Shown here piece by piece: positions 50,301 to 63,020 of a stretch of DNA of 64,000 nt; the first letter of the stretch is position 1; each line of letters starts with the position of its first letter. Under the pieces are notes generated by a model. That model saw only the letters and a program-made list of their open reading frames with translations. It made no database searches and was not told the origin of the DNA. The stretch spans positions 12,546,164-12,610,163 of the forward strand of contig NC_063274.1 in the NCBI RefSeq assembly GCF_910591885.1. The letters are read 5' to 3'. The position numbers and the translations under genes were made by a program. The stretch is from Bombus terrestris (lineage: Eukaryota; Arthropoda; Insecta; Hymenoptera; Apidae).

Positions 50301-51849
50301 TGAGTGTTGGGTCTGAAGTAGCATTGCGGATTATTTTATTCATTTGGGAAAGGATACAAGAAGGGATATTTTCTTTTTTAAGTATTATTAGAATAACATT
50401 CGAGGATCTATGTATATATAAGATATTCAGAATCCTGTAATAAATGAACTCACGAAAGTATTTGTCTTTTGAGAATCGAATATTAATAGTACAGTTACGA
50501 AAGGAAATTGAGAAATTGGCAAAGGATGAAGTTGATCAGTTTGGGCTCCAAGAGATTTATATAAGAAATTTACAGAGAAGTTCACTGATAATTTTCTGAA
50601 GTAAGAGGAGGAAGCGTTTTACTTCAATTCGAAGTTCAATTCTATTGATAACAAAACGTATGGTCGTACGTATCAACTGTATTATTATTGTTATTATGTT
50701 AATATAGTAATGATAGGAAGGAGAAGAATCAGTATACTTTACGTTATTCTTTGTCTATTCTTTTATTCATATCTCGATTCCACTATCTTGATCCAGGTTT
50801 CATTGAAAGTCAGGAAATGAAAAGTTAAAAATACTAACCACAGTACACCGCAATACGAAACAACACAGCAAGGTATACTTAGGAACGCAACCAGTTTATT
50901 ACAGCGTAGTTCGAGCATCCAATCTAACTGTTGGCCTAGACTTTGTTCCACGAAGATTTGAGAGTCCACGCTACGAATGTTTCAACCGTGAAAGTTTTCA
51001 AATTATAAATCACTCAATTCCAGAGATTAACCGCGTCTAGCGAGGATACTTCCTAAGAGTGGTAATTTATCACGTTTTCGTAGTTGCTCGGACGATCCTC
51101 GGGGCATTCGTCAGTTTTCAGCAGCAATTACATGTACCCTGTTATTCGTAGACTCGTTTCCCGAGCAACAGTTATTATGTTCCACAGTTATATAGCACCA
51201 GCAGGAACTGTTCTTCGAAGTCGAGCCACGCGCGAGGCATCAAACATAGAGTCGGATCTGGAAAAACTTATCTACGTTTCCTTCAGAAACGATCGCCAGC
51301 TTTAAAGCCTCTCGAGATATATCTCGAGTACACGTATATACTTTCTCGAGCCGGCACTCCGATGCTTCTGAAAATTTCGTAGGAGGAAACGAAACATCGA
51401 CTGCACTCGATGTATCCGTTATCGAGTAGGATAAAAACGGCGGGAAATCAAAGGGGCACGGCTTCCGGTTGCAGGAACGTTTGCGTTCGATCGACGATGA
51501 ACGTGCTAGCAAAGAGCGGCTGGCACGCGAGTTCCAACCGTATCGAACCAATGAACTCTTCCGTTGAGAAACGATTACACTGATATTTCCTTACTTACCT
51601 ATGCTCTATGTGGAGGAAATACATATAACATGATCGTAAGTTGAAGTTTCGAATGACGTCACGGATTGACGTAATACGTAGAGTTGCGTATAGCATTTCA
51701 TATATTTCACGGTACGGTTTTACGTATATCAGCAAATAGAAAATATATATAAAACTCTGTTTTAAGCTGCGTCATATCTAAGGTAACAAACGATAGCGTT
51801 TATGCTAAAATTGTTTTTTAATAAAGTAGAAGATTTGTTCTCCAATCAA
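50301..51849. other. AT-rich stretch and a small GC-richer patch at 51.1-51.55 kb
   Basis: 50301-51060 has one minus frame (50763-50969) with a hydrophobic segment but no family. 51084-51551 is GC-richer with antiparallel frames and repeated CTCGAG words. No gene was recognised. Confidence 0.45.
51311..51328. repeat. Perfect 18-bp palindrome
   Basis: CTCGAGATATATCTCGAG is its own reverse complement. It sits in a patch that repeats the word CTCGAG several times (51311, 51323 and near 51345). Confidence 0.9.
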
Positions 51850-52130
51850 CATACTTCTTATTAAACTCTAATGAGTATATAATGAAACAGCAATATATAT
51901 ATATCCAACTTACTCATTTCTTATTAAACTTTCGCGAATATATGTGACATTTTTTTAATATCGATTTACTTGCAAATGAAGCCTTCTTGTAATAGAAGAT
52001 CAGTCGATATATCCAGTTTATTTATTTCTTATCAAACTCTGGTGAATTTTTGTCAAATTTTTAACATCCACCTCTTTGAAAATGAAGTTTGTAATAAAAC
52101 ATCAATTTATATATCCAATTTTCTTAACCA
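51850..52130. repeat. Degenerate tandem repeat, period about 108 bp, 2.5 copies
   Basis: TTCTTATTAAACT near 51918 recurs as TTCTTATCAAACT near 52026, 108 bp later. Downstream the two copies stay aligned through GTGACATTTTTTTAA/GTCAAATTTTTAACAT, GCAAATGAAG/GAAAATGAAG, and GATATATCCAGTT/TATATATCCAATT. A shorter copy with about 45 bp missing begins at 51855 (CTTCTTATTAAACTC). The short frame at 51970-52209 lies in this repeat and is not a gene. Confidence 0.75.
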
Positions 52131-53379
52131 TGTAAAGTTGTCTCTTTTTGCGTTGCACCATTACTTTAGTATCTATTGTGAACTTAGCTATACTTCACAC
52201 TATCCGTGACAAGGTCTCAAATCCTGACTGATTTTATAATCACGTTATGCGTTTAATAACGAGGATACGTAGAGATATAGCGGTATCGCGTTGATAACTA
52301 CAGATAGAAGAGCATGTGGCAGGCGTAAGAGACGCGTAGGTAGGCCCTCGCACCGGTTTAAAGGTAACTTTCGACGAAGCACGGCTGCCAGGTTCACACT
52401 CTCGGGCCACATTGTTTTGCCGCGGGAAACTTGCGAGCTATTTAACGCCTTGCTTAAACCGCTCCGTTCTGCCGCAAGAACCTGAAACCCGCGTCGTGTA
52501 TCTTCCACCTCTAGTCGCCCTCTTTCGGCTTGGCCCACGCTCTTGCACTCTCTTAACTACCCCCTCCGTTTAGAAACCCATGAGCCTGTTCCATCGACCA
52601 ACTTCGAGCCAACTTCGCCTACATATTGTTCCCGCGAACGTGAGAGGAAGTGGCCCACCACGAGCTTCCGGCATTAAGGAAAGGCTCGACATGTTCACCG
52701 TTCAAAATTTCAAGAAACAACACCTGATGCAACTCCAAGATTAAATGGTTTCACTTTCGAAATAGATTTGGAAAAACTTTTTTATTGATCTTTCCATTTC
52801 CTTTTTCTTCTTCTTTTTTTTTTTTTTTTTTTAAATAAGTAACATCGAACGAATGATGATACGTCTACGCTTTCCTTAACATATTCATATGTTAGAGGAT
52901 TCAGAGCAATTTGTTTATGATACCTTCATTTTTAATAAAAATGTTTATCTAAATCGATACTATCTTTCATACTTATGATATTTAAATGTGGTAATTCGAA
53001 TAAAATAATTGTAATCAATGTAAACGTAATCAATGTAAATCATATTTCACAACTAGTTTCGAGTATCTCTGAAAGCAAAATTTTCTTTTTAATATAATTT
53101 CGATAAAGGTAGCGGAATTAGAATATCGAGCAGATATTTTAACTTTATTATACTTTTGAAACGATGATACTGCAAATATCAGAGGTCACAGTTTCTCGAA
53201 CGCATTTGATTCTCATATGGAAGCTGAGTTTCCATCAGTCACGGAAATAGGTTCGAGTTTCAAGGTAGGAACGGTATCAATTATTCGTCCTACTTTATTC
53301 CCCGTATAGACATGGTTTCCAGAAATAATTTTATCCACGAGTGCATTTCAATTTTCACCCGTGACCCCATTTTCCTGGC
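52131..53379. other. Non-coding; GC-richer 52.3-52.7 kb then AT-rich
   Basis: 52245-52538 carries antiparallel frames of 64 and 97 codons without domains. 52740-53380 is AT-rich and includes the T19 run and a short direct repeat GTAATCAATGTAAA near 53010-53040. Confidence 0.45.
52814..52832. repeat. T19 homopolymer preceded by CTTCTTC
   Basis: Nineteen consecutive T follow a pyrimidine-rich lead-in. On the minus strand this is a poly(A) that could be the tail of a retroposed sequence, but nothing adjacent on that strand is recognisable and no flanking duplication was found. Confidence 0.9.
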
Positions 53380-53620
53380 GATATTAACTTAACGACAGTA
53401 ATATGCCCGTGGCCCACACATTAGATGCATCATTGTCACGTGGCGAGGGCGCGGGACAACCTCGAAATTAAACTTTTCCTTTAGAACGAAGTGGGGCGCG
53501 ATAATGACCGCATACTCGCCTAGGAACACGTAATTGAGTCACAATGACTGTACCATCGGTTACGGTTTATGGCCATTATAGCTGCTCCTAGTGGAATGCG
53601 TGATTTTACACTGTCAACTG
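53380..53620. promoter_or_regulatory. Enhancer-like unique patch
   Basis: GC-balanced, repeat-free and without an open frame. It contains TCACGTGGCG (E-box CACGTG, near 53437), GTAATTGAGTCACAATGACT (an AP-1-like TGAGTCA near 53535) and GGCCATTATAGC. Its unique, motif-dense character between AT-rich flanks suggests a conserved non-coding element, by inference only. Confidence 0.25.
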
Positions 53621-55790
53621 ATTGCACTAATATCGTGTACCGAAAACAACGATCGTGATTAGTAATTTTATTTCATGAGGTACGAGTGCATCAAATTTCG
53701 CGATAAATTTGCTAGAAAAATCTGGAACGAGATAATAATAATTAATATATCTCAAATAGTATAGCTCAGCTGTGAAGATTTTGTAATAGTTCTATTTTTT
53801 TGTGTGCAGCCATTAAAAATAAAAGTTGATGTATTTTCACTGAGAGTAAGAAAAATATCTTTTTTGTCTGATAAAAAATTTGTATTTTTGTAAATAAAAT
53901 ATTTTAGCTTTCGGATATTTAATGGAATAGAGAGATAATTTGCATATATTGAAACGTTCGAGTATACTATTATAATACAATTAATTTATGATTGAGATAA
54001 TTTCTGGTGACCGATCTAAATTCGGTCCTACCCCTTTTGTTAAAAGTATTGACATTTTTGTGTTAATAGGCAAATAGAAACGACAGATGCAAACTGCATT
54101 AGGAATATTATATTTGACTGAAAGATACGTATCTTAGTAGGTGTGTCTCGCTCACATGGGAATATTCCAATTTCTTTTTCCAAGAATCATTTTATCTTTC
54201 TCAAGATCCTGCATCGTACGAAGAATGAAGTACCCTCGATCAATTTATGGATATCCAAGAATTTCATAATTTCTTTGTAAAAACTTTCACGATATTGCCT
54301 GTTATTCGTGTAAGAGGGTCTTCTACCCTTTTCTGCTTTCCTAACATCATAATTATTCGCATAAGAGGATCTTACGACCTTAGTAATGTAAAAATACCAT
54401 CACGACGTAGTACCACGCCAGAAAAATTTACTTATAATTCTCAATGAGAATTGATTGTAAAATTCATCCAAATAGAAAAAAGGAACCATAACCTAAAAAG
54501 ATAAAAAAAAGTGTAAATCGTAAGATTGTAAAATGTGAGACATAGCATATTTGCTGTTTTTAATGTTAACTTTGATTTAGACTTACAAATCATATAGTAT
54601 AAATTTTTTTAATTAATTGAGATATAAGTACATATGACAATTGAAGAATGCTTTAAACTAATTTCCATTGGTATTTGTACATTAGCTATATATATTTGTC
54701 ACATTTTTCAAATTACACATTATGTCAAATTCTCATATCTCATATGCTTACATACTGCGAGATAATTATTTCCAATTGACGTAGTCTATATGGAACTAAC
54801 TTCGTAAATTTGATTTACATGTGAGTCATGGCGTTTGTATTGATCTCTGGAAGACTCTTTTTCATTACTTAGCGTCCATCGAGTCTCGTTCTTGCTTCTC
54901 CCGTTGATTTATACGTCGCGTGGACCACGCCCGAGGTGCACAAGCCGCATAATATTTATAAGCGACCATGTGCACCGGCGGCACGGTGCTTCACACACGT
55001 CCGCCCGCGTCGTGAGACAATGAGGCCGACATAAAGGAAGTAAAAGCGCGGGAATGCTGCAATTGAGGTGAATGCGTGCCACATGAGATATGCGCGGCTG
55101 CGCGAGGCACCAGCCGGAAATATATCGCGAATCCCGCGAACGATATTGTTATAACGAATGGTCCTTTGCGGGCTGCGTTTCGCCGCGATTCATCGTTTGA
55201 ATTGGAAATCGAAATTAGAGGAATCGAGGATGAAACCGTTGGATTTGTTTCTATAACAGTACTCTGCAGTTGCATAATATTCGGAAAATTGAGAATGAAA
55301 CAGACAAACTATGAATCGACCGATTGAAATTAACAGTTGCGTGAAAGCAAAAGAGAAGTGAAAAGACTGCGGACACATAAATCGTTAGATATATGGGAAT
55401 GTCGTATCTGCTTTCTGCTGCATAAATTACCTAAATATAAAAACTGTTAAAAAAGGCACATAGTATCTGACTGAAAAATTATTCCTTTTCTTCTGTGTGA
55501 TATATTTTATACAATGGCGGTTCTATAAATTTAGTAATTAATTTGACAACGTAGGGAAAATTGCATGGATATAAAGTAATTTTTTAAGTTCTATCAAGAC
55601 GTTTCGTGGCGAATTATTCAGACAAGATATTAAACGCACGTATGTATTTAAAGATACATTTCTTTGACCTCCTATATAGGAAAGCTTGAAATTGCTTGAA
55701 ATTGGAAACGCTATTTACGTTCTCGAACTATGTCGCTGGTTTCATCTGAGACATTTTTCAATAGTTTCTCGTTGACGGCATACATGGGCG
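53621..55790. other. AT-rich stretch with a GC-richer patch at 54.90-55.25 kb
   Basis: Besides the 51-bp duplication nothing is identified in the AT-rich parts. 54900-55250 is CpG-rich; plus (55076-55327) and minus (54991-55275) frames mirror each other and neither shows a domain. Confidence 0.45.
54302..54390. repeat. Short tandem duplication, period 51 bp
   Basis: TTATTCGTGTAAGAGGGTCTT at 54302 is repeated as TTATTCGCATAAGAGGATCTT at 54353. The first 28 bp of the two units match well and the rest is decayed. The small frame at 54247-54447 covers it and shows no recognisable domain. Confidence 0.6.
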
Positions 55791-56008
55791 GTCAGTTATA
55801 AAATAATCACGGACGATATTTAAAACGCGCACGGTATGGCGAGTTCCTCGCGCATCAGCGGTCCGTTGAAAATGATATTTAAGCAAAACAAGATTCGAGC
55901 CGGCGTAATTGCGGTAAAACAAGGTTTTCGTGTACCGTGATTTCCGGCGATTACCGTTTCGCTTACATCAACGACGAAATTTGAGGGGTCGTAAGATTAA
56001 CATTTATA

Positions 56009-56035
56009 ACGCAGCATTTCGCTGCGTGCTTTTTT
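56009..56035 (+). other. Small hairpin followed by T6
   Basis: ACGCAGC and GCTGCGT form a perfect 7-bp stem around ATTTC, followed within three bases by six T. The layout resembles a bacterial terminator, but in an insect genome it has no known terminator role. A pol III stop (the T run) is possible, yet no A/B box gene was recognised upstream. Confidence 0.35.
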
Positions 56036-56106
56036 AATCTTCCTAGCCGTACCCTTTCGATTGAGGCCGATCGGCCGCAATTTTTTCGTCAGTTTCTGCG
56101 TTCCAC

Positions 56107-56146
56107 TTTCGTTTCGTTTCGCTTCGTTTCGTTTCGTTTTGTTTCC
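56107..56146. repeat. Imperfect (TTTCG)8 pentanucleotide repeat
   Basis: Eight five-base units, five of them exact TTTCG and the others one base off. The overlapping short frames on both strands reflect the repeat. Confidence 0.9.
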
Positions 56147-59100
56147 TGAATACTCTATACACTTCGACGTATACACAACGCAGCGCGCGTATTTTCTCTC
56201 TCCGTTTTGTGCTTTCATGGTAACGAGCTATGTATCTGCAACGATAATTAAAAATTTGATGGATCGCGTGATGGTTGTAAAAAGTAATTTGGAGAGATGC
56301 AATCAAAACCCTGAATACGGGTCACAGCGGGTATACTCGAAAGGAAAATAGCTGCACGATGACCGTACCAAGCGGCTTCATTACGAACAGATAGATTTTA
56401 TCGTTTGTTTCACTTTAATGGCGTTTCGCCACGATGAAAACGGAACGAATAAAAACGCGTAGTACATGGTGAACAGTTTGGGATACTCGAACGTTCCAAC
56501 GATAGCCGTGTCTCTGTTTTACCTTCATCTCGTCCTGTGAATGATTAATCATCGTTTAAATATAGCTTGTCCCTTGCAGGACGTACAAGGGGGTTGATTC
56601 CTCGTATAAGAAATAGGTGGTGGCCCGCTTTTCGGCAATTATCCCCTGTCACATGCCTCGAACGATCTTCGAACCATTGATCTTTCCCTCTGTACGTTCT
56701 GACAGTGGCAATAACGGTAATGTTCTCGATTCCATTGTGCAGCAACGATTTACAATATTGCGACATCATCGTTGCCCCTTGCCGTGAGAACCACATAAAA
56801 CGAAATATAAAACCAGGCTTTAGGTAACAGTATTCTTACTATCATTGTCTACGAATGTTTTACTGCCGAAACTTTATAGTTAATAAGATAAATTTGGCCG
56901 ATATTAAAAACGAAATCATTTCTTTACATATTTACGAACTGGATAGTTTTGTGCGCATGTGAAAAATTGAATTAATTTAAAATGTAGCTAGAACCTTAAA
57001 TAAAATATTATCGTACGGTTATACGAAAAAATTGAAATATCTTTTCTTTTGTTTTAGGTAAGTTTCCCTGTTAAACTCAGAGGCTAGTCTAGCGACGCGT
57101 AAAGTGAGTATGTTCGTTTTAGGGAAACCATAAAATATTCAGTGTTACAAAGGCGGGCTTTTTCGATTGCCGTTTTATCTATTTGCATATGATTTGCTCT
57201 TACATTTCTCATTCTTCTGCAATTACACTGGAAGACCAGAAAAGAAAGTAAACGAGAGAAGATGAGGAAAAAGAAGGAAACAGCGAACCCACGTAATTTC
57301 ACTTTGTCTCGCGCTCATCGAACAATTACACGGAATTGCGCAAAGTGCTCGCATTAAACATTTTAACGAGAATTAATGGGCGGCTGTTGCTTGGCGATCG
57401 ACCCTCCGCTCCGCAAAATACAGGAAAAAGTTGAGGTTATTGTCATTATCGGATCAGTTACGTGACGCTTAATCCATTCGTTGTAATTAACGCGTCTAGT
57501 ACTTAACGCTCGAGTAGAAAATGGTCGGATCTTCCGCGCGAGATGCTGCACGAAAATTAAATTTATTGGATTTTAGTATAGAAGCAAAATCGATGAATAA
57601 TTTGCTAATTAGAATGCCGTTAAATGTAGTAAATTAATAGAAAATTTTTGCCAAGTTAAACAGCACTATATTTCATCGGAGTAAACATTGTTTCTATCGT
57701 ATTACAATTTTAACAATTGATTGATCGACCAATTACTTGAACAAGTGTAGCCTCGTTTTACCATTAATTCTGCACTATAATTACGCCTGTTAGTTAATCG
57801 AACCGATATAGCTAGTCGAATTACTCGTTCGAAAACAAATGGTCGATTTCCGCTCCCAGAATATTGAAGCTCGATTTGTACAGCTACCACCTGTCGATAT
57901 TGCATCGTGCGTAATCTTTCTTTTTACGTTCAACTCGTTATAATTTCTGTTATGCTTGAAATCTTATATTCAAACATCGTAGCTTGTATAGGAAGTATAA
58001 AATGATTGGATAATTGAACTATTTTTATGTGCATACTGTATGGATTGCACTATGTGCTAGAAATTGTAAAGCTAGATTGAAACGCGTGTATGATGAACAT
58101 ACGAATCGATACTACTAAACTACTAATTTTCCAGATATGTACGTAATTTGAAACGCAGTTATAGATTATTCCCCAAAATATCGCAAAATTGATTGCTCGA
58201 AACGGCTGTAATGCCAATCCGACTCCTTCAGGAAAATTTGATTAAATGAATAATTAAACTATTTCTTAACAACGACAAACTAAGATATCTATTTCCCATG
58301 CACAATTTACGCACTTTTCTTCCGGTTGAATTTAAAGTTACTGTAGATAAAAGATTTGTATTTCAAGTAATAGTAACTTAGTTCGCAAGGAATGAAGCTT
58401 CGTATTTCATTGAACGAGATAGTGTCTTTGGTAGCGAATCACATAGCGAATTCACGGGTCCCCAATTATAATGCCGCGATGTTGTGTTTTGGAAACAATG
58501 GCTACTATAATGACTAACAGGCAGCCTGCAGGTATTCGTACTAAACGGTGCATTTCCGTACATTTACGGAAGCAAATGTAATGCACCCCATTGCCGAAAT
58601 TGTGCCGGCTGGCATTGCAAGGAATTGTATCGATAACATATGCGTGGAATTTCATGGAAAATAAATAATAACAGACAGAAAATTGTTCTTGAATACGTGT
58701 AGCTCCGAATCATACATAAGTGCAAACATCAGCGATATCATTAACGAAATTAATAGAACCTTAAGACAATTTAAATGCAGGTTAGCATATTTTTTATTTT
58801 AATACATTTTTCTCTATGTATCTTTCCTTTTCACATAAAATTCCTCCATATAATACACTGTCATTTAAAAAATGAATAACATTTTATAAAAAGTGAATGG
58901 AGAACTTTCATTGTTCGTTAATTAACTTGTTCCAACATTAACAAACGAATTTGTTTTAATATTTCCACTTTAACAAATTTGTCGACATTAACAACGATTT
59001 TAATTATGAATCCAATTAAAGTTAGTATATCGGGTTTTACATTTATCAGCAAGAGGAGGCAACGAAATTAATGTTTACAACAGTTGTACCGTAAATCGTG

Positions 59101-59863
59101 AGTATTCTCCGCTCAGTTACCACTACTTTTACAATTTTGCATTGAATTCATTTCTCGAAAATATAAAATTTATGCCGGTGGCCAATCGAAAGTATGCTGT
59201 TGTCCCGTGTAATACAATGATTCAAACTGGAAATGCATACTCGTTTATCTTATTCCATTGTTTATTTCGAAAATATAACAGATGAAATCATAGATTAATC
59301 TGGCTCAAGCTAAATAAGCTTCGGAGGCTTCCAACGTTCGCAAATGATGACGTAGAAATATTACTGAGAATCATTAGATTATTGGCACCATTTAATGTAT
59401 AAAACAATCGATGTCATTGTGTACATTTGAGAATAATAAAAATTTAAAATTGGAGAATCCATAATGGAAACATTATTTGTAACGTAAAAAAGTATTGTTT
59501 ACGATGAAATTGGAAAGTATAATAAAGACAGCAAAGTAATGTAATAAAACATTATATACAATGACAGAAGTGAAAATCCATATCGTCTTATTTATTATTT
59601 ACAATAGAAAATACAAAGTGAGACTGCGTACAAAATTTATTTCTAACCATAACAATCTAAAACTCAAGTAAAAAATTTACAACTCATTTTCTTCGCCTAT
59701 CACCATTCCACACCAAACTACTTCCTCGCGTCGTTACAGTAACATTCTTGAAAAAAAACTGTCAGTGGAAACGAGCAAAATTCCATTCAACGCCATTTCA
59801 TTCGTTGCCCATTTAATAAACCGTATTTATTACGTGACCACGTACAGGCAATGAAATATCGAA

Positions 59864-59888
59864 AGAGAGAGAGAGAGAGAGAGAGAGA
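59864..59888. repeat. (GA)12 microsatellite
   Basis: A run of twelve GA units followed by a purine-rich tract to about 59920. The minus-strand Ser-Leu frame across it is not a gene. Confidence 0.95.
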
Positions 59889-60821
59889 AGGTGGAAGAAA
59901 GAAAAGAAAAAAAAGCAAGACCAACTCGTATAACGAAGCGCGATATTTCGGAACTAGGTTCCACGGCCGTATACCTATTTGACGTGTCTGCGCGAGAAAG
60001 CGGGGGAAAAGATAGAGAGGGTTGAATCCAATTCAACTATGGCATCGACTTGTTTTGGTCATCGAAATCCTTTTTTTCCCCTGCCCTCTCTGCAACGTGT
60101 CGCGGCGAAGTCCGACAAAAACGAGCAAGTGTAGCGTGTAACGAGCGAGGTACACCTTTCTATTTTTTATTTTTCTTTGTCGCTTTTTCCCTTTTTTTTC
60201 TATCGCTAGCACCCGTCGTTGGAATCCGCAGCGACAAGAGAAATGTCGCGAGCAGAAAAACGCGAGCGCCCGATCGACACGCGTCCTACCGTGAAATCGC
60301 TTGTTAACTTTTCTTAGTCGATTGTCGTTTCTTCTTCTTTCGGAGATCTATTCGTGAAGTTCAAGTCTTTACGCGAGAGTAAAACTGTGAAGCTAATAGT
60401 TTAATTGAAAGCGTGTTGCGACGAACTGTCGTTCTAATAAATACGCCAGAAGAATCGAATACGTAGGTACAACCCGATCCACAAGTAGGTATTAGGCTAT
60501 GACATAGCTTAAAAGATGTCATTAATTTCATTATTATTAATATAATAGGTAAAATTAAGTAGTCCTTCCCTTATAAAAATTTTATTATAATTTAAGTAAA
60601 ATTAGATAAAATTGTTATTTGTCTAAGATACTATAATCTCTATCTTAATCTAAGATTTCGAATCAGACAATAATTCACAAAAGTTCCAATAATTTTTTAA
60701 TAACATTTGAGACTAAATATTTTATTCATTCGGCAGACCAATAGTTCGTCGGAATACGTATCCACTGCTTAATTATATCCTGAAACGAGGATTCCTTCGA
60801 TGACAGAAGACGCTGAAAATT
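59889..60821. other. GC-richer patch to 60.31 kb, then AT-rich
   Basis: 59920-60310 is CpG-rich; the 85-codon plus frame contains a Phe-rich low-complexity segment coded by T runs and is not supported. 60480-60770 is AT-rich and empty. Confidence 0.45.
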
Positions 60822-61110
60822 CGAATACGGTATACAGAGTTGGAGAAAAATGATTACGAGAATTGCGTGGTAGAATGCAGATCATATGGGTGGCGATAGA
60901 CTTCGAAAGAATGCAGTAGGAAGAATGCAGATCGCGATGGAGACGGTTAGGCTTTGAAAGAATGTTGGCGAAAGAATGCAAATTATGAGGATAGCGACAG
61001 GGTTTTAAAAAATGCGGTTGCGAGAGCGTATGGACTACGTGGACAATAGGACACTTGGAAAGAATAGTGTGGGAATTGAAACGTCGATGGGAGTGTCAAT
61101 AGGATAGTAT
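60822..61110. repeat. 50-bp-period minisatellite, about 5-6 units
   Basis: The word GAATGCAGAT or a near variant starts units at about 60873, 60923 and 60974, with more decayed units beginning near 60822 and 61024 and a partial one near 61073. Each unit continues with a GGCGATAGG-like middle and a GAAAGAATGCGG-like end. Spacing is 50-51 bp. No open frame follows the array. Units share perhaps 65-80% identity by eye. Confidence 0.8.
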
Positions 61111-62470
61111 CTATCGATTGCCAAATTGTGAAGAATACTGTTTACGTAATACTTCTATTGACAAGATCTGTAGGGATCAATAGAATTCACTGGTTTAGGA
61201 GCTTCAGAAAATCGAACACGTTCGCTGTGTGTAATATCGATTTGAATAAAAAATGCAAATTGAAAGTCACGAAAGCTTGAGAGAATATTTCGTAATAGTA
61301 TATGTAAAGAACGTATGTATAGTTTCATAATAAATCTTATAGAAAAAACATATTTAGGACAGTAATAAAGATGCGATATATAGTGAAGGGATTAAAAGAT
61401 TCCATCGTAATGTAAATTACTAGTTTCGTGAAATTATATGTATAATATAATAATCTTTTATCTGGAATTGTTATAAGCATTAATACATTTCTTGTAATTT
61501 GTTGGAGACTCGTAAAAAAATGAAACCCGATTATCGTATAAGTTAAGAATACTCGTAGGATTAACGATTTGTCCAGTACATATTTAGACTAATGTCTAAA
61601 ATCTAAAAGAGGTAAATACGAACAGTACTCGTATCGTTCCGTCAACCGTGTTTTCCAAGAAATACTGTTTTATCAGCTATCTTTTCAAGTATCCTTGAGG
61701 AAAGTCTATAGCCTGGCACTAGGAACTAACGGGTTATAAATAGAGAAATGCAGGGAAAAAACAGTTGTTAAGTAACAAAGCGCATTAATTTCATAACTAT
61801 ACTTAAAATCAAGTACTATCTGGATTAACAACTGAAATCTAATATTACCTCGCTTCACACTATACACCTTCGACCAGGGTCCGTTTTAAATATAGCCGTA
61901 CATACATTAATGGCTACACGTCAGTACCTTATCCACTCTTGCAAACGTAGACTATTACTTTACTTATTTTTACACGTTTCCTACACTTCGTAAATAATTG
62001 GTCTATCGATCAACTCTCACATTTATTCACATCAGTATACTACTAAAAATATAAGACAGTTTGTCGAAATAAAGCATTTCTATATTTTAGTTACACTATA
62101 ATTTGACTTAATGCATTATGTCTTTAAAACTATCCCAAAGATCTGTTCGTTTTATTGACAATTAAGAACAGATAATATTTCTGGAATCCTAGAAGAAATA
62201 AAACCCAAGTACAAAAGAGCTACGTTTCAAGCCATCATAATCAACGAGCATAATCATCTTTCCATCATTGTCGGCGAACTATTCGAAAAAATACGTTCCT
62301 ATTAATTAATAACTAATAAACAGTAAAAACTAATATTGTTCGTAAGCTAAAATAGGTAAATTGTGTGCTGAAGGGTTTAAAATCTAAGCTGAAAATATGT
62401 ACATTCTAATACGTCAAAATTACCAAGCAATTACTACTGGACATAATAAAACTACGAAGCTCGTCTATCG
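61111..62470. other. AT-rich stretch, nothing identified
   Basis: No open frame above about 60 codons, no repeat family and no structured element was seen across this 1.3 kb. Confidence 0.5.
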
Positions 62471-63020
62471 CACTTTTCTTCCATTCTCGGAAAACATGGC
62501 CTGGTCACCACCCACGTGTTCCGCTCGCACACGCGAGGTTAACCCACGCGTTCCCTCGATGTTCGCGCGATTCGCAAGCCGATAGCGCGCCCGCGAATCA
62601 TCACGACTTCTCATCATTCCTTTTCATGCCATTGCAAGCCAACTGGTTTCGATAACTGAATTTGGTTCGTGCGCGCGCACGTGCTATCCTGGAACATCGC
62701 TCGAGCGAAATTAACGCGCGCGTTGGCAAATAAGCACGGGGAACACGCGATGCTGCCGGTTGAGCGTCGCGTTGGCCGCTGTTGCGGTGTGCATTACAGA
62801 TGTAATTAAGATAACTGAGGTGAGGGCAGCTATGCACAATAGCTGATATATGCGCCGATGGATTCGCGCAAGCGGCGGCTAGGCCGGTTACATAATCGTA
62901 TCCGAGCGGCTATCCGCAGAAATCTTGGCCCTGGACGTCCGTTCCGCGTACCGATTTCCCTTTGATGTCGATTCATGAGTAATGGCTGCTACGATCCGCG
63001 TCGCAATTTTTCACCAGGCT
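62471..63020. promoter_or_regulatory. CpG-rich block of about 0.5 kb
   Basis: CGCGCGC-type words are frequent (for example GTGCGCGCGCACG near 62670, almost self-complementary). Two short frames of 62 and 78 codons lack domains. The 3' part (62950-63010) is unique and balanced. It may be a CpG-rich regulatory element. Confidence 0.25.

Larger units (their letters stand above)
55791..59863. other. Non-coding stretch with small balanced patches
   Basis: 55790-56000 is a balanced, unique patch before the hairpin at 56009. 56380-56800 and 57290-57550 are mildly GC-richer with single small frames of no recognisable content. 57560-59860 is AT-rich with no gene or repeat family seen. Confidence 0.45.

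Noticed and set aside
52814..52832. T19 as the poly(A) tail of a minus-strand retroposon
   Set aside because: No recognisable retroposed sequence or target duplication next to it.
56107..56146. TTTCG repeat considered as telomere- or satellite-like
   Set aside because: Insect telomere repeat is TTAGG; this is a short imperfect pentanucleotide microsatellite.
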